From Capronia americana (Eukaryota > Ascomycota > Eurotiomycetes > Chaetothyriales > Herpotrichiellaceae): a DNA stretch of 64,000 nucleotides. Position numbers and translations under genes: made by a program. The notes beneath the pieces were generated by a model. That model saw only the letters and a list, made by a program, of their open reading frames with translations, made no database searches and was not told the DNA's origin. The first letter of the stretch is position 1. The number at the start of each line of letters is the position of its first letter. Shown here one piece after another: positions 32,710-43,163 of the stretch. The DNA is taken from positions 62,001-126,000 of the forward strand of contig JADWQD010000022.1 of the NCBI GenBank assembly GCA_016110215.1, written 5' to 3'.

Positions 32710-34351
32710 ATGTTATTGGAAGACCAGAGATTCCTCCATGAGGACCTGGAGCGGCTGGAGCAAGCCATCACCGACCGCGTGGCAGAAGATCCGAGGAACG
32801 TAAGTGAGATTTCTCCGCCGCCTTGAGTCCATGCTGAAATACATATGGCAGATCAAAGATCGATTAATCCGTGACCACCAAATCAACGGCTTCCTGAACC
32901 GCATACAAGAACAGTCGAAGCGACTGCTAGACATCTACAAGGACGCGGAGGGCTTGCGGACGAAAGAAGTGCAGTCGCTCTCCACGGGCGAGCCATTCGA
33001 TGAATTCTACAAGCAACTCGAAGAGGTCAAGGACTTCCATCGAAGATACCCCAATGAGCCGGTTGAAAATCTCGAACGTGCGTACAAGCGACGACGGCCC
33101 GAGGAAGGAGAATACATACCGTCAGAGGTGGACAATATGTTCAGCGGCGAAGAGTCCAACGGCCGATTCCTGGATCTGACCCAACTCCACGAAGAGTACC
33201 TCAACCTACCAGGCGTCAAGCGACTGACGTACCTCCAATACCTTGACAGCTTTGACGCCTTCGAGCCGCCGCGATTACCCATCAAGCGACAAAACAAGAT
33301 CACAGACCAATACTTGCAATACGTCGCCGGTCTCGACAGTTACCTCGAAGGGTTTGTGCGAAGGACCCGACCTCTAGATGACCTGCCGAAGCTGTTCCTC
33401 AAATACCAACGAGAATTCGACACAGCATGGGACAAAGGAGAAGTTCCGGGCTGGACGAAAGAGACGAAAGAGCAAGACACATCCACCGGCCCCCAGACAG
33501 AAGGCAGCGGCACGGGAACATGGTGTCCCGCGTGCGAAAAGGAGTTCAGCAACCAGAACGTTTACAACTCACATCTAACGGGCAAGAAACACCTAAAGAA
33601 TGCCGCGGCGAAGAAATCCGAACCCAACGGCGGCGGCGACTCCGCCACGGGAACCGGCACATCGAAACCCTCACTACCGATCTCTGGAACCGCCCTCAAG
33701 GAGCGCGCCATTGCCTCCCACGAACATCGCATCCGCTCCCTTGCCGATCTCCTCTCCAACGAACGCTCAAACACGCGCGTGAACGTCGAGCGCAAGCAGG
33801 GCATGACCGAGCGCGAACGCCAAGCCGAGTTAGACGCCCTCTTCGCCGAAGATGATGCCGCCGTCTTGGCCAGCGACCGCCGCGCCGCGAATAGAAAGGC
33901 GGGCGAAGAGTCCGGCTCCGAAGACGAGGGCGAAGAGAGGGTCTATAACCCCCTGAAGTTGCCGCTTGCGTGGGACGGGAAGCCGATTCCATACTGGCTG
34001 TATAAACTGCATGGGCTGGGCGTGGAATTCAGCTGCGAGATCTGCGGCAACTTCGTCTACATGGGTCGCCGGGCGTTTGACAAGCACTTCAGCGAGGCGC
34101 GGCATATCTACGGCCTGAAGTGCCTGGGCATTACAGGGTCCTCGTTGTCAGGCGCGGCCGGCGGTGGCGGATTGAGCCTGTTCAGAGAGATCACGGGGAT
34201 CGAGGACGCGTTGAAACTGTGGGAGAAGATCAAGAAGGAGAAGCGCGATCGGGAGGTTAAGGACGATCAGGTCGTGCAGATGGAGGATGGCGAAGGGAAC
34301 GTCATGCCCGAACGGATCTATCTGGACTTGCAGAAGCAGGGCATCCTCTGA
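32710..34351 (+). CDS. prp9: Splicing factor 3a subunit 3 (SF3a60 / Prp9)
   Basis: Exons 32710-32799 and 32852-34351 give 529 aa. The ATG at 32710 starts MLLEDQRFLHEDLERLEQAI, matching the start of SF3a60. The SF3a60/Prp9 core DHQINGFLNRIQEQSKRLLD and a Lys/Arg-rich helix follow. A central C2H2 finger (WCPACEKEFSNQNVYNSHL, HxxxxKH) lies at about residues 254-277. The C-terminal matrin/U1-type finger lies at about 422-445 (FSCEICGNFVYMGRRAFDKH then FSEARHIYGL). Prp9 joins Prp11 and Prp21 in SF3a, which bridges U2 snRNP to the pre-spliceosome branch site. It converges on the condensin gene with 344 bp between stops. Confidence 0.94.
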
Positions 34352-34695
34352 GGACCGCCGTTGATTGCAATACGTGGAAAGTGTCACGCTGAAAATGCAG
34401 TGCAGTTTGCAGGAAGTGCTGTACCATGTAGCAAAGGGTTGCGGTGGAAAGGAAGAGCCATGGCTTTTACTTGGGTTGGTATATTTTTGGGGTGGGGGGG
34501 GGGGGCGGGAAGATGAGACCGAAACGGTCATGATGGACGATGATACCCAGATCCTTGAATGTGCTACCTGTACCATCAATCCATAGTATCCAGACGTGCC
34601 ACAAAAGCAAAACAGAAAAGCCTGCTATAGAGTATTCATGGCCAAGTCCCCACCGTCATTATCCAAGCGTCTCTGTCTGGTGTCATTGATAATCA
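34352..34695. other. Convergent intergenic region with a G-run
   Basis: 344 nt between two gene 3' ends. It contains the poly-G tract listed separately and otherwise looks like opposing 3' untranslated regions. Confidence 0.5.
34494..34505 (+). repeat. Poly-G tract (12 G) flanked by further G-runs
   Basis: A run of 12 G at 34494-34505 is preceded by TTTTTGGGGT and followed by CGGG, so the plus strand has four or more G-runs within about 25 nt and could form a G-quadruplex. It lies between convergent prp9 and the condensin gene. Confidence 0.8.
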
Positions 34696-37116
34696 TCACA
34701 GCTCCATACCCTCGCCGCTGAGTCTTTCGCCTACATTCCCAACACCATCGTTGCTACTCCTTGCACTTGCCGTCCCTGCATGGCTCTTCCTGGGAGTCTT
34801 TGCTCCCTCCTTGCCATCCTGCTTATCCCTGTTCTTCCCTTCGACTTGCACCGCGTTCTTCACTTTCTCCAACAGTTCCCACCCCTTTGCGGTTACACCG
34901 ACGGCGCGCTCGACAATTTGATCGAAGAGGGCTTCGTTGCCGGTGTAGAAGCCGCAGAGCATGAATTTGCAGAGGGAGGTTGTGGAGACAAGGCGCACAT
35001 CTTCTGGGAATGTGGCGGAGAGGGCTTTGACAAAGGGGGACAGGAGAGACGTCAATGCCTTGGTGGAGTTGGTTGCAGCGACGGCCTCCCCTTCGTTGCT
35101 CGTATTGGGAGATGTCGGTGGGTCCTCCAATGAAGCCGGAGTTGCTGAAGGAGGGCCTCGGGCAAGAACAATATCGCAGAGAATCTGCAATGCTATGACC
35201 TGCAGAGTCTCATGCCCCTTCTTCAACAAGTGAGTGAACAGCCGCATATTCTCGTCTGCGAGCTTCGGTTCCAGCAAGCAGCACAAGCCCAGGCATTGAA
35301 CGCCTCTTTCTCGAATCAAAGACTCATGAGACCGCACGGCTGGAATCACCAAGTTGTCAAACATGGTTCGCAAGTCTATGTTTGATTGCAGGTTTCCAGC
35401 CACATTCTGCAACATGCATTGCGCGATGTGAAGACATTTCATGTTGATGACAATCTCCTTGACGGCTCTGGCCTCTTGTTCCTCCTCAGTGAGAGGTGTT
35501 TTGTTCTTCTTGGTCTTGGTCTGGGTCTGCTTGGGCGTCGAGTCACTGCTCACTTCACTCCTGGCGGAAACGAAGCTGTCTTCATCATCATTGTCTGCTT
35601 CGTCTTCGAGGTCGGAAGAGGCGATGTTATCGTGCACTTCTGCGATGGCTTCGAGTACTACCGCGGTGAATTCTCGCTCGCCCGCAGCATCCGGGTTGCA
35701 GACAAGTCGAAGCGCTTCCACGGCCAACCGAGTGCAGTCCTCGGGTAGATCTGCCATCGATAGAGCATGCCGAAGCAACGAGAACATCTTGCGTCGGCCA
35801 ATCTCGTCCGTGTAGTCAAGTGACTGAGCGATGTAGAGTAGTTGCTCGACAATGAACTCTTGTTCTGTCTGCAGCGCCATAGTTTCATCCGTGCCAGCCT
35901 CCGTAGCAGCTTGGACTCTACTCGTGAGCTCATTGATGTGTTTCTGGAGATGGAACCCCAAGCGGGTGACTTCAGGCATCTTTTCCTCGACCAATCCGTG
36001 GTGCTTCGGGTCTGACTGGCAATAGTCATTGAACGTCCGTGCCATGAATGCCGACTCTGAAGTCAGATGGTCCCAGAAGTCATCGTCGAAGGTAACTGCG
36101 TCGAGGTAGTCTTGCCGGCCCGCCCAGAATTCCTTCATTGCTTCGAGAGCAACTCCATCTTCATTGCCATTATTTAATGTGTCAATCCTCTCCAGTAGTT
36201 CGAGCAGGGCGTTGATGTTGGGCTCGTAGAACCCCAACTTCTCCTTCTTCTCACTTGCCTCTTCCTCCGCGCCCGTTTCGTCCCTATCCTCGACAGAGTT
36301 TGGTATTTCGGTCGCTGCGCAATTCTCGATCCAGTGTTCTCGGAAGACTCGGGCTGCAGCATTGCGGACTCTCTCGTCACGGTCTCGCAGACCCCACCGC
36401 AGTAGCTTTTCTCGCATGGATAAAGATAGGTGTCGGAAATCGCCTAGCTTGGGAAGCAGTTTCGCGTAGAGGGCTCTCCTAGTTGGACCATCACGATCCC
36501 TAGCACGCTCGAGTAGGTATGGTAGAGTCTTGGGTGTCGCAGGTAAGTTGACCAGGAGCGCTCGTCTGACCTCTGCATTGGTGTCATTTTGTAGGACATC
36601 GAGCAGTTTATCAAGCAAGCCAGGCGCGTAGTCCCCATCCGAGTCCTGCTCATCGTCCTCCTCTTCCATCTCGCTCTCGACCAACCGGCCCAATGCCATG
36701 ACCGCTTCCAGTCGAATCGCAGGTACTTTGTCTCTCAGTCTCTTGATGAGTTCATGTCTGATGACCTTATACAAGTCATCGTCGATTGCTTGCAGGACCC
36801 CAAGAATCTGGCATGTGATTTGCGTGGCGCGGTACCGAACAGTCTTATCTTTCGCGCAGAGAAAGGGAAGAATGGCCAACAAGATGCTGGAGGATATCTG
36901 GTTCGAAGAATCATCGGCGGCAAGGTAGGTTGTGAGGAACTTGATGACACGAGTGCCAGCTGCTTCAGACTTGCTCACGTCGAGCAGCCGGAAGACGCAT
37001 TGTTTGATGTGCGCTTCGAAATTAGGCGAATCCTCGAGCCGGCGCAATCTTTTCGCGAGAGCCTTATGGCTAATGAGAGACTGTTGCGCATTGGAGAATA
37101 TCTCGCCGACCGACAT
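34696..37116 (-). CDS. ycg1: Condensin complex subunit 3 (Ycg1 / Cnd3 / CAP-G)
   Basis: Intronless minus-strand gene, 806 aa, from the ATG at 37116 (MSVGEIFSNAQQSLISHKAL). HEAT-type repeats run through the protein, with family blocks DKVPAIRLEAVMALGRLVE, NAEVRRALLVNLPATPKTLPYLLE in two parts, and VRNAAARVFREHWIE. An acidic loop lies near SEMEEEDDEQDSD. A Ser/Asp-rich linker at about 505-545 precedes the second half, MKCLHIAQCMLQNV and IRERGVQCLGLCCLLEPKLA. Ycg1 and the kleisin Brn1 hold DNA in the condensin ring for mitotic chromosome compaction. At 806 aa it is somewhat shorter than S. pombe Cnd3 or the roughly 1000-residue budding yeast and human forms; the region after LCKFMLCGFYTGNE appears reduced. 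Confidence 0.92.
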   Translation of the reverse strand: MSVGEIFSNAQQSLISHKALAKRLRRLEDSPNFEAHIKQCVFRLLDVSKSEAAGTRVIKFLTTYLAADDSSNQISSSILLAILPFLCAKDKTVRYRATQITCQILGVLQAIDDDLYKVIRHELIKRLRDKVPAIRLEAVMALGRLVESEMEEEDDEQDSDGDYAPGLLDKLLDVLQNDTNAEVRRALLVNLPATPKTLPYLLERARDRDGPTRRALYAKLLPKLGDFRHLSLSMREKLLRWGLRDRDERVRNAAARVFREHWIENCAATEIPNSVEDRDETGAEEEASEKKEKLGFYEPNINALLELLERIDTLNNGNEDGVALEAMKEFWAGRQDYLDAVTFDDDFWDHLTSESAFMARTFNDYCQSDPKHHGLVEEKMPEVTRLGFHLQKHINELTSRVQAATEAGTDETMALQTEQEFIVEQLLYIAQSLDYTDEIGRRKMFSLLRHALSMADLPEDCTRLAVEALRLVCNPDAAGEREFTAVVLEAIAEVHDNIASSDLEDEADNDDEDSFVSARSEVSSDSTPKQTQTKTKKNKTPLTEEEQEARAVKEIVINMKCLHIAQCMLQNVAGNLQSNIDLRTMFDNLVIPAVRSHESLIRERGVQCLGLCCLLEPKLADENMRLFTHLLKKGHETLQVIALQILCDIVLARGPPSATPASLEDPPTSPNTSNEGEAVAATNSTKALTSLLSPFVKALSATFPEDVRLVSTTSLCKFMLCGFYTGNEALFDQIVERAVGVTAKGWELLEKVKNAVQVEGKNRDKQDGKEGAKTPRKSHAGTASARSSNDGVGNVGERLSGEGMEL

Positions 37117-39230
37117 TGTGGACGCGTGCAGCTAATGGAGGGGTTGCTGTCTTTCGAGGGACTTCATGTTGTGGACTTTGGTGAAGCATCCACTTCGGGA
37201 AGACAAGTAAACACGCTGAGTCATGCTTCGGCAAGCCTTCCTATTTTGTCATCTCGTCATTTCATTGTGTGCTTGTACGAATTCTCGTACTCGGTACGAG
37301 CTCCGTGGACTCGAAGGAGCGTGGGAGTTCAGACTTTCGCTTCGGGCCATCCACGCGTGTCTACCGAGTATCATCGCATGATCTGCGGACTGTCGCTTTG
37401 CGTGCGTCATGAAGTCACCCGTTTCTGATTTTCAACTCGCTTCACGGATCCCCGGTTTGAGGTGGTGAACCCACGTCTCGATCAGCAGGCACAAACACGG
37501 GGGTGCGGATCGATCGACAGGTGCAACGGCGAGCATGGAGTACGTAATGGTCTTCAGAGCCGACTTCCTTGACTGTTATCATCTTCTGGTAAAAGGACAA
37601 TCACTACACTGGTCCGTGTGGTAGGTACTACCAGTACCGGAGTCCTCTTCTACGACGAAACATGTGTTCTTCCGAACCATCATTGTCCGGCATCAGCACC
37701 ATACAGGACGTCGCTTCAGCTTTAGACAAGGTTGCCTACTCCTACTTAGTGTAGGCATCTCGATCCTGCGGCAGTTGCGGGAAATCGGCTCCGTCTCTCT
37801 GTTCAGGTGAGCAACTGCAGCGGTGAGCCAGGTGGCTAGGTTTGCGTAGGCATGATCTTTGCTCACCCGATGAGCGTTGGGCACGAAGAGTTCGCTGCGC
37901 CAGCAAATGAGCATCTGGCTCTCTCTGTATCCCTTTGTGATAGTGTCGACCTGGTCCAGAGCTATCTGTTTCGGGTTTATTCAGACGTGAGAAGACCACA
38001 TGAACTCCTGCTCCAGCTAACGATGACTCAATTCACCTGGTTGGATCGGTTACACAGTGACATACTTCTCTAGGGCACGGTTGTACAGGTTACACAGAGA
38101 ACGCAATGTCCTTTTCGCGTGAACCAGTTCGGAAGCAACCCCCAAGCGGGCAATGCATGTCATTGTACTTTGCAACCTGATCTGGTCCTGGTAACTCTAC
38201 TTGGGCGTTGACGAGGCTAATCGGCCTGGGGAAGACGTCCCGTCGAGAATGCCAACCCACGCTCTTCTGGTTGATCACGCATAGGGTCGTGCGGATGGGC
38301 TGGGTGGATGATGTTGGGCATGAATCAACCTCACACAGGAAGCTCACTCGCTGAAGGAAGAATTTGAAAGTGAGGCGGCCAAGAAACAATGCAGCTCCCT
38401 GCATGGCTCCAATGAACAGCGCATCACACCCATCCTCGGAACGAATTCTCATTAGGCGGCCAATGGGGGTCATCACACCCTTTGAAGTTGCAAAGTGAGC
38501 CATTGGCTTGCGGTTCGCTCGCAAAGACGAAGTTCGTGGGCGGAAGCCACCAACCTTGGCCGTGGTACCGCTTTTGCCGGATCAAACCCGCACCAGCACG
38601 AGCCTGGCAAGGCGTCTGCTCCAGCCGAATTGAGCGCCCGGAAGGTGGCGCCTCTAGGCTCAAAGAGTGCCTAGAAGCCCGGCGGCCGACAGGGGCCTTG
38701 CAGGGCCGGGTACTTTCTTCGCCCATCAGAACCCAGAGCCAGAAGCAGAGCACTTCCGCGAGTTCCAAGATCAGCAAAGCCTTCGACAAGTTGCCCGGCC
38801 TGTATGTCGCAAAGCCGTTCTTTCGAAACGGCAGTTTGCCTGTCATCTCAAGATCTTTAGGTCACTCCCACGCCAGTCTCGTGTTCCCTGATCGCCCTTT
38901 CTCTTTGACTGCCGTGACAGAGCGTCTATAACACCCCCCCCAACCCGTCTATGGTTTCCTCTTCCCAAGGCTGTTTCTCACCACCACAATTTTGACACAC
39001 TGTCACCGCTTCACTTCGCACTTGATTGTTCCCACCATTCAATTCCGAAAGCTTCTGTTTCACGATTCCTACGAACTTTCGAAACCCCATTGTGAGTGAT
39101 TGTGCGAGCTTCTATGAAAGACTGACTGACGTTTGGAGCGTCATTGGCTGACTCGAACCAGCGTGGTCGTAATTTCTCTTCGGCTTCCGTCGGCGACAAT
39201 TGGCTACTTCTAGTTTCCGTGGTCGACAAC
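37117..39230. other. Long divergent intergenic region, no gene recognised
   Basis: 2.1 kb between the condensin and C2H2 starts. A run of GTAC motifs lies at 37274-37310 and another GGAGTAC at 37538-37544, close to the condensin start. Frames at 38090-38931 overlap on both strands without recognisable domains. The last 300 nt before 39231 are pyrimidine-rich with a C-run at 38934-38941 and look like a promoter and leader. Confidence 0.45.
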
Positions 39231-41218
39231 ATGGCCACTGGTGCTCATCAAATCATTGCGCTCCTGCAGTCATGTCGGGCAGCGTATGAGCAGGAATATC
39301 AGCACCTCTCTCCTGCCGACCGTGAACAGGTCGCACGGTTCTGGCATTCGATGAATTCAGATATCAACAACTCTGCTTCTACCCAGCAATATGGTACTTC
39401 ACTTCCCACGAAACGAACTGCATCCAATGCAATGTTTGGAGACTTGGAACCCCACCCGAAACGTGCCGGCCATGTATGTACTTCTGCTGTTCCTCCCCTC
39501 TGCTTTGGTTGACGGTCGAGCGTAAGGCTCCTTTGGCTTCCTCGGTTCCATCAGCACCTTCCCTTGAGCGACATGTTTCAGCACCAGTCGGTCAGTCGAC
39601 GTCAAGGACCCAACAAGTTCGACCTTCGCTCCGAACCTCAACTCACCCGCACACCTCAGCGACGGTCGGACCGGTCCCCATCCCCCGTCGCAACAGTGGC
39701 CAACGGCGAGGCTCGACCGCTGCCTCATATCCCAATCGGTATACTGGACCCAACCTCCACCACATCGAGGAGGTCCAGGACATGTCCCCGGCAGACTTTC
39801 TCGCAAGGTCTCCGGATGACTTCGCTCTGCCGACCATCTCGTTGACGCCTCCCGCACATGTGGAGCGTGGTGAGTTCAACATCAACCAAATATCTCAGCT
39901 CACATCATCACCGTATTCTACAGCGATAGAGTCACCAGGAGCGTACACTCCGATGACCGCAACTAGTGATTCGAGCATGACAGCGCCCTCGACAGTTTTG
40001 TCAGAGCCCATGTCTCGAAACAACACAAGTGATGTTCTCTGCGATGGCTTGGTGATGTTTCGCATGGACTCCCAGAGTTCGTCGAAGGATCACAAGCCCA
40101 TCGCCATGGTTGGCCACGATGTCGGCCAAGCACGACAACAATTTCATTTCTCTTCTTCTGTGGTTGGAACCGGCTTCGGTTGCAACGAGTTTGTCTCCTT
40201 TCGTGATGAGGAGGGGTTTCCCTCATCATCGTCTCCTTCAAGTTTTGAGATGAAGAATTCTCCCTCTTCGGGGAGCAATGCTTCATCTATTTCCGTTTCT
40301 TCTCAACCTTGTTTCATGTCGGCTCGAGGGCTTCCCCAGCAGGAAGTCGTGCCTCGTAGCAGTAACACGGTCTCACGGCTTTTGGCTCCCAAGACGGGGC
40401 GTCCGCAAGAGGCCCCATCGTCGCAGCAGGCCGACATGCCAGCACCAAAGCTAGTCGCCGTGCAGGGCGCTGACGGTACAGTGAAACACAAAGCCGAGAT
40501 CACCCGTACAGTCAGACAACAACTGCCGCGTAAGACAACGTTCTGTGAGTTCTGTAACGATCAACCTCAGGGCTTCCACGGCGACCACGAGCTGCGCCGG
40601 CACATCGACCGCCATCACTCCCAAGTGCGCCGGGTGTGGATCTGCAAGGACGCCTCCGTCGACGGCAAGTTCCTCTCCAACTGCAAGGCCTGCCGCAGCC
40701 GCAAGAGCTACGGAGCCAACTACAACGCCGCGGCCCACCTCCGACGCGCCCACTTCAACCCGTGCAAAAACCGCCGTGGCGGCCGGGGCAAGAAGAGCGA
40801 AGGCCGCGGCGGCATGGGCGGTGGCAACACGCCCCCGATGGAATTCCTCAAACACTGGATGTATGAAGAGCTGGAACTCAACGTCAACGGCCGTGTGATT
40901 GTCCAAGATATCAACGTCCCCGACATGACGTTCCAGCCTGCGGTCGTCAACGAACACATCAAGTGCGCCTCAAACCTGAACAACAGCAACGACGACGACA
41001 ACACCAACGACATGGGCAACGCCGACTTCGAGCTCGACGGCGGCAACTTGATGCAGCCTGTGCTCGATCTCGCGCAAGAGCAACTCTACTTCGACAACAT
41101 GATGCCCGAACACTATGTCAACGTCGATGCCGCCATGATGATGCCGCCGAGTGCGGTTTACACCCCAGCCGCATTCTACCCGGTCAACGAAGCCAGCCTT
41201 CACTTCCAGCAGTACTGA
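39231..41218 (+). CDS. C2H2-like zinc-finger protein, probable transcriptional regulator
   Basis: Two exons, 39231-39477 and 39555-41218 (636 aa). The ATG at 39231 (MATGAHQIIALLQSCRAAYE) is the first in the open frame. The donor GTACTT at 39478 gives phase agreement; GTATGT at 39474 would not. The N-terminal helix HQIIALLQSCRAAYEQEYQHL is followed by some 300 Ser/Pro/Thr-rich residues. Near residue 410 is a single Cys2-His2-type finger, FCEFCNDQPQGFHGDHELRRH, followed by a second Cys-rich part (WICKDASVDGK, NCKACRSRKSYGANYNAAAH) and a strongly basic stretch (CKNRRGGRGKKSEGRGG). I recall this double arrangement as a conserved fungal family (DUF7896-like). The acidic, Asn-rich C-terminus could be an activation region. 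Confidence 0.82.
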
Positions 41219-42591
41219 CTGAACGACGCCTACGAGCAACGACTAACTTGGATCTCACGGTCACGAAGAGATGAAGATGAAGATGGAGGGTGGTTACGTG
41301 TGTTTGTGTCTCATTCTCATGTATCTTGTTGTGTAAACTTGACGGAAGGTCGGCTCTTGAGGCGGAAATTTTCCTTTGGCTATTTCTGAGATGTACACAA
41401 TGTCCGAGACGCAACAGGTCGGTTTTACGGAGTCCACTGAAGACACGGGACACGGACACGGGACGAGGTGCCATAGCAGGCACGGCTTTGATACGGTCAA
41501 CTTCTTGCTTCAAGTATTGACGACGGCTGTTGTCTGTCAGTAGGGTGGCTATTGGTGGTCATACTTTTAACAGATGGGTGCGACAATGGGTGCCAACTTC
41601 CAGTACCTTCAAGGCAGTGATTTACTCAGTTTCTCACATATTCCCTGCGTCTGCTTGGGAGGTGGGCCATAAAAAGTGCTTTGTATCCTAGTTTGGAGTT
41701 CTCATATTGGGTATATTCTCTGATAGTCAATGAACTAGTCGGAAATCGAGGGGTCCTGCTTCTTCAGTTGGCTTTATTGTGCTCGGAACCCACGCCTTCT
41801 GTGACTGCGCCGAGTATCGCTCCGTCGGTTTCTCTCCCTCTGAAGTGTCGAACTTGACCTACAGGGCGACTGGCAAGTATGGCGACGGAAAACAACCGGA
41901 GATCTGGCGGGTACGCACAGGGCTCGAGGCGCAGCAGCTTTCAAGTAGCATGGACTGTAGCGGAGCATCCTCCTCAGCCACAATGAGGTGGCGGGATCTT
42001 CAGCACTGTGGTACTGGAAGATGAAGGAGAGTTGAGTGAAAGATAGGCGATTGCCTCTTCGTGGCCGCATCCTCGTAGTTGAGGCGCACAGAACAAATGA
42101 TGCAGAGTTTCAGCTGCGCCTCCAGCGTTGCGCAATAGGCAGTTACAAGCCGGGCAAAAGATGAATGCCGGTGGAGATGGCTCTGCCGAAGCTCAAGCTG
42201 AATGACACGCATGCGAGGTGGTATGAGCCTAGAATCAAACGCCGCGTCGCACTCCCAGAAATAGCATTGAAGAAGCGATATTCATATCTCGTTGCTCTCA
42301 ATGAAAAGAATTCATTCTTCAAACAGATCTGTAACAGCACCTGCTCAATCGTGGACCCGGCTCCAGCCTCCCCCAATTTCGTCTAGGCTTCCCAGGGCGG
42401 CATCGTGGGCACCCCAAGCTCTAAGCGGCTAAGCTTTAGTCAAGCACTCGCACGTCCGTATCACCTGGACAGGACCCTCTCGACTTTCTTCCCTGCGCCT
42501 CCTCACTCAATCCATCCATTTGCGACAGCTTCGATTCAACCACTCCCCAAGTTTCCTTGTCACATTCATTCCAGGACAAAATCCTACTGCC
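41219..42591. other. Intergenic, no gene recognised
   Basis: 1.37 kb between tandem genes. It contains one TACGGAGTCC motif near 41427 and short frames without domains. The last 120 nt before 42592 are C/T-rich, as a fungal promoter and leader would be. Confidence 0.45.
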
Positions 42592-43163
42592 ATGTCGAAC
42601 CAAGGATACTATCAGGGCGGCCCTCAATACCCCCAGCAAGCGTGAGTTGCCCTCTGACCTGACCGTACCAGAACCCAGATTGCGAGCCTCCGTACGAGGA
42701 CATCTGGACGGCAGGAGCACTCTCCAGCGTCCATGCCATCATTCCTGATCGTCCGTGCATCGCTCAATCTTCTGTTACGATCCCATCCAAGCGAATAATA
42801 TACTAAGTATCCTTCATCTCTAGTTACGGCGGCGGATACCCTCAACAAGGCGGCGGCTATCCTCCTCCGCAGGGCGGCTACTATCAGCAAGGACCTCCCC
42901 CCAACATGGCCTACGGCCAGCAGCCTCCTCCTCCTCCTCAGAGTCAGCCGAAGGATCGTGGATGCTTGACCGCTTGGTAAGGAACAGAACTCCCCCAAAC
43001 CACCACGCCTGAAGTTACGCACACAAGCACATCATGAGTGAGGGATGGCTGAGCTAATCTGGTGACTCCGCATAGTCTTGCCGCGTTGTGCTGTTGTTTC
43101 GTTTGCGAAGAGGGCTGCGAGTGCTGTGCCGACTGCTGTGAATGTTTCGCCGACTGCTGCTAA
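42592..43163 (+). CDS. Cysteine-rich CYSTM-domain tail-anchored peptide
   Basis: Three exons, 42592-42641, 42824-42976 and 43076-43163 (96 aa), with phases that agree. The first two thirds are Gly/Pro/Tyr/Gln repeats (YPQQGGGYPPPQGGYYQQG). The last exon gives the CYSTM signature: GCLTAC, then LAALCCCFVCEEGC, then CCADCCECFADCC at the stop. CYSTM proteins are short tail-anchored membrane proteins found across eukaryotes and linked to stress and metal tolerance, probably through the Cys-rich membrane segment. The two short introns mean that ORF-only methods would miss it. The 182-nt first intron has a donor GTGAGT at 42642. Confidence 0.88.

Noticed and set aside
38090..38931. Overlapping 140-150-codon frames on both strands
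   Set aside because: Open on both strands without domain, start context or splice logic.
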